Positions 9,436 through 14,346 of a stretch of 14,346 bases of DNA are shown here, piece after piece; position 1 is the first letter of the stretch; each line of letters opens with the position of its first letter. Below the pieces are notes generated by a model. It was not told the DNA's origin and did no database searches. It saw only the letters and a list, made by a program, of their open reading frames with translations. The DNA comes from Chloroflexota bacterium. GTDB lineage: Bacteria; Chloroflexota; Dehalococcoidia; DSTF01; RBG-16-68-14. Made by a program: the position numbers and the translations under genes. The DNA lies in NCBI GenBank assembly GCA_022561355.1, contig JADFRJ010000034.1:1-14346 (forward strand), read 5' to 3'.

Positions 9436-10482
9436 CTAGAAGCCCTCAGGGTTGAAGCGGCGGACGTGCGCGTCAAGGAAGGTGAGCACGCGCTGCGGGC
9501 TATACTCCGCGACAGGGAACTTGTCGATCCGGGACCAACTGGTGAGGGCAATGAACCCATCGTCCATCTCCAGGTAGGGCGCCATGACGATAAGGTCACC
9601 CGCGTTCAGTCTGGCGGTGACGAGGAGTTCCAGCTCATCGATGATGTCTCGCTCGGTGGTGTTGAACCAGATGACGACGCCGCCGTGCTCCATGCTGTGC
9701 AGCAGCGACTCTGCTTCCCACTCGGAGCTGTAGATGCCCCACGGAACGGGTCCGCAGAGCGGCGGCGAATCCGGCGGACTCGACCCGCACGCCGCGCTGC
9801 CCCAATGCGCGCCGCCTGCGGGCGGGTTCGTATTGCCTTCGCCCTCGTAGTCCACCTTCGATGTCGTGTGCGGCGCTGTGTTGGGTCCATCATCGTTGCC
9901 ATAGAAGCCTCCGTAGATGCCTGGCAGGTCGACGTACTCTCCGGGCAGCGACCTGCTGGCGTCGGCCTCCGCGGCTACGGCTGCCTCATGCCGGCTTGGA
10001 GGCTCGGGCTCGTTTTCGACGGCCGGTCCAGCCGGTGTTACGTCCGCGATTCCGAAATCCAGACCGAAGTCATCACAGCTGGAGAACCGCCACCGGCCAT
10101 CCTCCTTGACGAAGCTCGTTGGGCGGCTGCTCTCGGCTAAGATGATCGGTACGGTCTCGCCGTTGACATGCACAACCACGTCGAATTCGGCCTCGATTTC
10201 ATCTCCGTCGGCACGGATGACCCGCAGGTTCTCCACGGAAGGTTCGCTCTCGCCGAAGAGTAGGCTAACGGAAACCGTGCCGGACGCGAATTCGAGGAAC
10301 GAGAGTTCGTCGCGGCACTTTTCTGAGAGATGCGTGTATGCGCGGGGCGGGTCCGCTGCCAGCGCGCGGAAGAACTGTTCCGTGGAGTCGCGAATCGCGG
10401 TGCTGGTCCCCGCGCTGTTGCAGGCGAGGAGCACGATAGCAAATCCGACCGTCATCGCGGCAAGCCAATGAAGTCTCTGCAT
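9436..10482 (-). CDS. Lipoprotein with NTF2-like region and C-terminal DUF3105
   Basis: With the ATG at 10482 this encodes 348 residues. A signal peptide MQRLHWLAAMTVGFAIVLLA precedes the lipobox cysteine Cys21 (LLAC), so the mature protein is lipid-anchored outside the membrane. Residues about 28-140 (STEQFFRALAADPPRAYTHL ... DGRWRFSSCDD) look like an NTF2-like fold. A Pro/Glu/Ala-rich linker covers about 150-180. The C-terminal part (about 180-348) is DUF3105: NTNPPAGGAHWG (217-228), VPWGIYSSE (246-254) and HSMEHGGVVIWFN (262-274). DUF3105 has no known reaction. A longer frame to a TTG at 10548 would overlap the upstream gene and bury the signal peptide, so ATG 10482 is preferred despite lacking a Shine-Dalgarno sequence. 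It starts 5 nt after the propeller gene, so the two are co-transcribed. Confidence 0.9.
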   Translation of the reverse strand: MQRLHWLAAMTVGFAIVLLACNSAGTSTAIRDSTEQFFRALAADPPRAYTHLSEKCRDELSFLEFASGTVSVSLLFGESEPSVENLRVIRADGDEIEAEFDVVVHVNGETVPIILAESSRPTSFVKEDGRWRFSSCDDFGLDFGIADVTPAGPAVENEPEPPSRHEAAVAAEADASRSLPGEYVDLPGIYGGFYGNDDGPNTAPHTTSKVDYEGEGNTNPPAGGAHWGSAACGSSPPDSPPLCGPVPWGIYSSEWEAESLLHSMEHGGVVIWFNTTERDIIDELELLVTARLNAGDLIVMAPYLEMDDGFIALTSWSRIDKFPVAEYSPQRVLTFLDAHVRRFNPEGF

Positions 10483-10487
10483 GGGGG

Positions 10488-11648
10488 CTAGTATACAGCG
10501 CAGGTGACAGAGAGGACGGGCGGGAGCGTGCCGGGCAGGCGCTTCCAATGGTCACCCCCGTCGACGCTCGCGTACACCTCGCCGTTGCTTGTGCCGGTGT
10601 ACACGCCCTCGGGATCGAGTCCGTCCGTGTCGAGCCCCTCGCGATAGACGCTTTGGTAGTTGTGAGGTCCTGGTAGGCCGTCGGTGAGCGCCTGCCACGT
10701 GCCTCCGCTGTCTCGTGTGCGATAGATGGTCATCTGGCCGGGCTGGACGCGGAAGTTCGCGCCGCCCACGTCCAGCGGGACGACGAACACAGCGTCCGGC
10801 TCGCGGCGGGAGATCGCGACAGGGAACCCGTGGGTCGATGGCAGGCCCGCAGTGACGTCCTGCCAGCTCTCAGCGCTGTCATCGGTCTTGAAGACGCCCG
10901 TATGGTTCTGCGCCCAGAGCCGGTCGGGTTGCTTGGGATCCATCCGTAGGCAGTGCGTGTCGAACGCCTCCCCTGGGTCCCGATCGGGCGGCACGCCGGC
11001 TTTTACCTGCGAGATGAACGCCTCAGCTTCGAACGGGAGTTTGCCCGTGTAGGTCGTGAAGCCTTGCCAAGACTCGCCGCCGTCCGTGGATTCGTATGAG
11101 CCGCCTCCGCTGATCGTTAGCGTGACGTGTTTCGGGTCGCGAGGGTCGACCAAGACCGAATGAAGCGTCATCGTCACGCGCTGCTCGTCCGGAGTCGCCG
11201 GTCCGCCCGCGACGGGCTGCCAGAACGAACGGTAGTCGTGCCGGTTGATCGCGTCGTTGGGCGTCCACGTTTGCCCCCAGTCCTCACTGCGGAACAGGCC
11301 AGCCGGGCCCGTGCCCGCGTATACGACGCCCGGCTCGCTTTCGTGGCCGGCGGTAACGAACCACACGTTGTCGATGTTGAGCCCCATGTCCTCAGGGAAG
11401 CCGAGCCCCTCGCTGCGCTGGTCCCATGTTTCGCCACCATCACTGCTCTTGGCCACTGACGGACCCCAGACGGGGTGGTTCGTGGCGGCGTAAAGACGCG
11501 GTGTGTCGCCTCGCGAGTCGACCGTCATGTGGGAGACCGACCAGCCCGGCATCATCGGCTCGGACAGCTCCCAGTCCTCGCGCGCCCCATCCGAGGTGTA
11601 GACGAATGCAGCCTTCTTGGTGCCGACAATCAGTCGCACGGTAGACAC
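10488..11648 (-). CDS. Asp-box (BNR/sortilin-like) beta-propeller protein
   Basis: A protein of 386 residues from GTG 11648. It has six Asp-box motifs of the S-x-D-G-G-x-T-W kind at about 68-75 (SSDGGETW), 121-128 (SEDWGQTW), 187-194 (STDGGESW), 255-262 (TDDSAESW, degenerate), 311-318 (TRDSGGTW) and 361-368 (SVDGGDHW). One per blade implies a six-bladed propeller. Such proteins are often auto-labelled sialidase or glycosyl hydrolase, but I see no sialidase FRIP motif or Arg triad, so no reaction is assigned. There is no signal peptide or membrane segment from this start. A longer frame to ATG 11687 is disfavoured because AAGGAGGG lies at 11660-11653, ideally placed before the GTG. It is the first gene of a two-gene unit with the DUF3105 lipoprotein. 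Confidence 0.9.
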   Translation of the reverse strand: MSTVRLIVGTKKAAFVYTSDGAREDWELSEPMMPGWSVSHMTVDSRGDTPRLYAATNHPVWGPSVAKSSDGGETWDQRSEGLGFPEDMGLNIDNVWFVTAGHESEPGVVYAGTGPAGLFRSEDWGQTWTPNDAINRHDYRSFWQPVAGGPATPDEQRVTMTLHSVLVDPRDPKHVTLTISGGGSYESTDGGESWQGFTTYTGKLPFEAEAFISQVKAGVPPDRDPGEAFDTHCLRMDPKQPDRLWAQNHTGVFKTDDSAESWQDVTAGLPSTHGFPVAISRREPDAVFVVPLDVGGANFRVQPGQMTIYRTRDSGGTWQALTDGLPGPHNYQSVYREGLDTDGLDPEGVYTGTSNGEVYASVDGGDHWKRLPGTLPPVLSVTCAVY

Positions 11649-11652
11649 GGGT

Positions 11653-11660
11653 CCCTCCTT
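11653..11660 (-). promoter_or_regulatory. Strong ribosome binding site selecting GTG 11648
   Basis: AAGGAGGG on the minus strand is 4 nt before GTG 11648 (6 nt from the AAGGAG core). It falls inside the longer reading frame from 11687, which argues for the internal GTG. A short palindrome GCGCTCCAGCGC (11662-11673) lies just upstream and could form a small hairpin next to the site. Confidence 0.75.
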
Positions 11661-11775
11661 GGCGCTCCAGCGCTTCCGACACACCATGCTACACGAAGCC
11701 GAATGCCGCTTTTGCGAGCGACTTCACACGGCCATCGTTCCGAGTAGCGCTGCTCCACCTCGTTGTGAATCTAGC

Positions 11776-13200
11776 CTACGTCTCTCGGAGCCAGTAGTCG
11801 GTCGCGAGGGAGAGGGCTCTGGCGGCGCGTTCGAACGAGTGGAAGACGGGCAGCTCGCGCTCGACGACCTTAGCGCGGGCCTGAGCGGCAATCTCCTCAA
11901 CGTGGCCTGGGTGGAGTGTCGTCAGGAACGGCTTCGTAGATCGCTCCTTGTGCTTGACGAGAAGGTCGAGCATCGAATCGAGACTGGAGGGATCGGCCTG
12001 CCAGCGACGCGCCAAGAAGCCTGAAGCCAGCTCCATCGCGATCGCGTCGACGTTGGCGTCCTCTTCCAGGATGTCGAGTAGCCGCTCGAGGTTGTCGCTT
12101 TGACCGCCGAAGCCGATCGTCCCGCCCATATCGAGCGGGTTCTGGTAGCTGCCGCCGATGATGTTGAAGAAGTCGGCCAGCTTCGCGTAGCTGTCTTCCG
12201 TGAGCCGTGGCACCTGCTGGCCCGCGCGTTCGAATGCGTCCGTGATGACGACGGACTGGCCGCCCGTCATGGCCATCAGTCCCATGCGCCGGCCGGCAGC
12301 GGGCTTGCAGAACAGGAGCGCCTTGAGGACGTCGACCGTGTCATCGATGCTCACGGTCGCGATCGCGCCGGCCTGCTTGACGACCGCGTCCCAGATCGCC
12401 GTCGATGTCGCCAACGAGGCGGTGTGCGAGGCTGTGGCGCGCGCGCCGGCCGCGGTGACGCCGCCCTTCCAGACGACGACGGGCTTCTTAGCGGTAGCCC
12501 GCCGCAGCGACTCGATCAGCCGGCGGCCGTCCTTCGTGCCTTCGACGTACATGGCGATCACCTTCGTGTCGTCGTCCTGCGTCAGGTAGTCGACATAGTC
12601 CGGCACGTCGAGAACTTCGGCATTGCCGATGCTGATCGACGTGCTGATTCGCACGCCTTGGGCTGCGCCCGTCAGGCTGAAGTTGATCGCGTGAGTACCA
12701 GATTGCGAGATGAACCCAACCGGCCCGGCTTCGCCCGTCACCTGTTCGCCGGACTGGCGCACGCCCAACTTCGCGTTGTACACGCCCATGCAATTCGGCC
12801 CGATCAGCGCTAGTGAGCCGTCGCGGGCTATCTTGCCTAGCTCAGCCTGCAGCGTCGCGCCTTCTTCCTCGCCGGTCTCCGCGAAGCCAGACGTGAACAG
12901 CGCGACACCGCCCACGCCTCGGGCGGCGCAGTCGGCGATGATACGCGGCGCTATCTGGCGCGGAACAGCGCAGAGGACGTAGTCGATATCGCCGGGCACA
13001 TCGGCCAGCGACGTGAAGTTCTTGATGCCCATCTCTTCTATGCCGGGAATTTCGTTCGGGTCAAGCTGCACTGAATACACGTCGCCTGTGAAATTCTGCA
13101 TGTTGCGCAGCCACATGTAGCCGTTCATGCGCTTATCGCCGACGACGACAACCGTTTTGGGGTTCAGCGTCCGGGCTAGGCTGGCGGTGAGGTCTGGCAT
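11776..13200 (-). CDS. ADP-forming acyl-CoA synthetase, alpha subunit
   Basis: A protein of 474 residues, close to the usual alpha-subunit length of about 460. With the beta subunit it interconverts acyl-CoA, ADP and phosphate with acid, CoA and ATP, conserving thioester energy as ATP. The CoA-binding Rossmann domain covers about 10-130 (VVVVGDKR at 17-24). The two succinyl-CoA-ligase-like domains follow, with GPNCMGVYN (134-142) and GFISQSGTHAI (162-172). The phosphorylated His is His259 in ATASHTASLA, and MTGGQSVVITDAFERAG begins the last domain. All expected motifs are present. Acetate, propionate or branched and aryl acids cannot be told apart from sequence. It starts 17 nt after the beta gene; an AGG 12 nt upstream is only a weak ribosome site, so coupling to the beta gene is likely. 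Confidence 0.95.
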   Translation of the reverse strand: MPDLTASLARTLNPKTVVVVGDKRMNGYMWLRNMQNFTGDVYSVQLDPNEIPGIEEMGIKNFTSLADVPGDIDYVLCAVPRQIAPRIIADCAARGVGGVALFTSGFAETGEEEGATLQAELGKIARDGSLALIGPNCMGVYNAKLGVRQSGEQVTGEAGPVGFISQSGTHAINFSLTGAAQGVRISTSISIGNAEVLDVPDYVDYLTQDDDTKVIAMYVEGTKDGRRLIESLRRATAKKPVVVWKGGVTAAGARATASHTASLATSTAIWDAVVKQAGAIATVSIDDTVDVLKALLFCKPAAGRRMGLMAMTGGQSVVITDAFERAGQQVPRLTEDSYAKLADFFNIIGGSYQNPLDMGGTIGFGGQSDNLERLLDILEEDANVDAIAMELASGFLARRWQADPSSLDSMLDLLVKHKERSTKPFLTTLHPGHVEEIAAQARAKVVERELPVFHSFERAARALSLATDYWLRET

Positions 13201-13217
13201 CGTGCGCTGGCCTGCTG

Positions 13218-13976
13218 TTAGTTCGGCTCGGCGAGCACGATTCGGGCGTCTACCGCAACGGCGCCCTTGGGGTAGGCAAAGACCGGGTTGAGGTCCAACT
13301 CCGCGATGTCGGGATGCGCCTCAATGAATTCGGAGAGCTGCACGAGCAACCGTTCCAGCGCTGCTACGTCTGATGGCTCCGCGCCGCGATGTCCCTCCAG
13401 GATCGGGAATCCCTGGATCTCATGGATCATTTGGTTGGCGTCACGTTGAGTGATGGGAACAACACGAAACGCCACATCCTTGAGGACTTCGACAAGCACG
13501 CCGCCGAGTCCGAACATGAGGACCGGACCGAACTGAGGATCCATCGTCATCCCGGTGATCACTTCCACGCCGGGCTCTGCCATGCGCTGCACGGATACGC
13601 CGTCGATTGTGGCCTTAGCGTCGGCTTTCGTTCCGGCCTCTGTTATCTCCCCGAAGGCCGTGCGCACAGCGTCGGCATTCTCAACGTTGAGGACCACGCC
13701 GCCCACGTCGGACTTGTGTGTGATCTGCGCGGAGACGATCTTCAGCGCGACAGGATAGCCGATGTCGTCAGCGATGCTCGCTGCGTCATCGGCCGTCGTC
13801 GCTAGTTTCGCTTCGACAACAGGGATACCGGCCGACGCGAGCAGCGCCTTCGCCTCCACTTCTGAGAGTACGGTGCGCCCCTCGCTGCGAGCTTGATCGA
13901 TAATGCCGTTGCTGGTTGCACTAGCCATAAGCTGTCGCATCTTATCCATGTACCGGATCAGCGTCAACGGCAACAT
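13218..13976 (-). CDS. ADP-forming acyl-CoA synthetase, beta subunit (ATP-grasp)
   Basis: A protein of 252 residues from ATG 13976; stand-alone beta subunits are about 230. It is an ATP-grasp domain that passes phosphate between nucleotide and the alpha-subunit His. Motifs in order are LSEVEAKALLASAGIPV (37-53), YPVALKIVS (74-82, with nucleotide-binding Lys79), THKSDVGGV (86-94), GMTMDPQFGPVLMFGLGGVLVE (142-163) and ELDLNPV (226-232, metal-binding end). A longer frame to a TTG at 14150 would run up to the tRNA-Gly gene and is not credible. ATG 13976 has GGAGG 8 nt upstream. ATG 13928 (residue 17) is an alternative, because TTGACG-17-TAAGAT (13967-13939) could be a promoter just before it. Beta precedes alpha, the reverse of the usual domain order in the fused enzymes, where alpha comes first. 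Confidence 0.93.
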   Translation of the reverse strand: MLPLTLIRYMDKMRQLMASATSNGIIDQARSEGRTVLSEVEAKALLASAGIPVVEAKLATTADDAASIADDIGYPVALKIVSAQITHKSDVGGVVLNVENADAVRTAFGEITEAGTKADAKATIDGVSVQRMAEPGVEVITGMTMDPQFGPVLMFGLGGVLVEVLKDVAFRVVPITQRDANQMIHEIQGFPILEGHRGAEPSDVAALERLLVQLSEFIEAHPDIAELDLNPVFAYPKGAVAVDARIVLAEPN

Positions 13977-13984
13977 GAGATTGA

Positions 13985-13989
13985 CCTCC
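13985..13989 (-). promoter_or_regulatory. Ribosome binding site selecting ATG 13976
   Basis: GGAGG on the minus strand, within TGGAGGT, is 8 nt before ATG 13976. No comparable site precedes the upstream TTG at 14150 or the internal ATGs at 13949, 13940 and 13928. Confidence 0.65.
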
Positions 13990-14113
13990 ACGCTTCCACC
14001 TGGTGGGCAATCACAAAATGCTGTAATCACTGGCGGTCGCGAGCGGTTCAGCGCTGCCGTGTTCCCGCTCTTCGGGCGTGTTACGGAAAGAACTTTATGG
14101 TCATCCGGCAGAG

Positions 14114-14141
14114 TTGTCATCCTTACATGACGGTGTATACT
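14114..14141 (+). promoter_or_regulatory. Sigma70-type promoter of tRNA-Gly
   Basis: TTGTCA (14114-14119) and TATACT (14136-14141) are separated by 16 nt. Predicted start is within a few bases of the tRNA 5' end at 14151. The -35 is identical to that of the tRNA-Pro promoter. Confidence 0.65.
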
Positions 14142-14150
14142 GGATGCCAA

Positions 14151-14225
14151 GCGGAAGTGGCTCAGTGGTAGAGCACGTCCTTGCCAAGGACGGGGTCGCG
14201 AGTTCGAATCTCGTCTTCCGCTCCA
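14151..14225 (+). tRNA. tRNA-Gly (anticodon GCC), CCA encoded
   Basis: A complete cloverleaf. The acceptor GCGGAAG pairs with CTTCCGC, and the D arm is GCTC...GAGC. The anticodon stem CGTCC/GGACG encloses TTGCCAA, giving anticodon GCC (reads GGC and GGT). The T arm is GCGAG-TTCGAAT-CTCGT with a G-T closing pair. The discriminator is T and CCA is encoded. It is the only recognised gene on the plus strand and has its own promoter and terminator. Confidence 0.96.
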
Positions 14226-14236
14226 ATTGGGTACTC

Positions 14237-14264
14237 AAGAGCACGGCCATTTGGCCGTGCTCTT
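14237..14264 (+). terminator. Terminator of tRNA-Gly
   Basis: A perfect 12-bp stem, AAGAGCACGGCC paired with GGCCGTGCTCTT, encloses an ATTT loop. It begins 11 nt after the tRNA CCA end. The following CTGTAT is only weakly T-rich, as with the tRNA-Pro terminator. The remaining bases to the window end (14265-14346) show no gene; TTGACG at 14285 has no matching -10. Confidence 0.75.
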
Positions 14265-14346
14265 CTGTATGTGCCGAACGGCCCTTGACGCTTTGTGACA
14301 GTTTCTGAACGGCGTTCATATGTCGTTGATTAGATTGCCATAATGT

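Noticed and set aside
13996..14006. CCACC-T-GGTGG palindrome upstream of the beta-subunit gene
   Set aside because: Very short, with no convincing promoter elements around it on either strand; not distinguishable from chance.
14101..14319. 72-codon minus-strand frame containing ERKTRFELATPSLARTCSTTEP
   Set aside because: It is the antisense translation of the tRNA-Gly and its terminator. This peptide pattern is a frequent mis-annotation opposite tRNA genes.

Overview
This is a chromosomal window from a bacterium with about 60% GC. All recognisable protein genes lie on the minus strand; one tRNA lies on each strand, near opposite ends. The mix of genes suggests a free-living Chloroflexota (SAR202/Dehalococcoidia-like) bacterium: an unfused ADP-forming acyl-CoA synthetase, an Asp-box propeller next to a DUF3105 lipoprotein, mfd, pth and a cysteine desulfurase. 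That placement is inference from gene content only.

Reading along the minus strand (high to low coordinates), the layout is as follows. (1) A tRNA-Gly(GCC) on the plus strand at the right edge has its own promoter and terminator. It diverges from a beta/alpha pair encoding an ADP-forming acetate/acyl-CoA synthetase (13976-11776). (2) A cytoplasmic-looking six-Asp-box beta-propeller and a lipoprotein with a C-terminal DUF3105 domain are only 5 nt apart (11648-9436). (3) A near-consensus promoter, with a CsoR/CstR-like palindrome exactly in its spacer, drives a cysteine desulfurase. An unknown 456-residue protein and pth follow (9380-6124); the unknown gene and pth overlap by ATGA. The pth product has Arg where the catalytic His is expected. 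(4) mfd, the transcription-repair coupling factor, has its own extended -10 candidate promoter. (5) A more A/T-rich stretch (about 1100-2530) carries an orphan membrane-anchored coiled-coil protein and a 346-nt intergenic region with an operator-like palindrome and a hairpin. (6) A polytopic membrane protein and a tRNA-Pro(GGG) with its own promoter and terminator close the left side.

Several starts were moved inward from the longest possible frame on ribosome-binding-site, promoter or lipoprotein evidence: 2396, 10482, 11648 and 13976. There is no transposase, integrase, CRISPR array, rRNA or phage gene. I see no complete new multi-gene system. The best leads are the operator-bearing promoter of the desulfurase operon, the catalytic-residue substitution in Pth, and the uncharacterised 456-residue protein between them.
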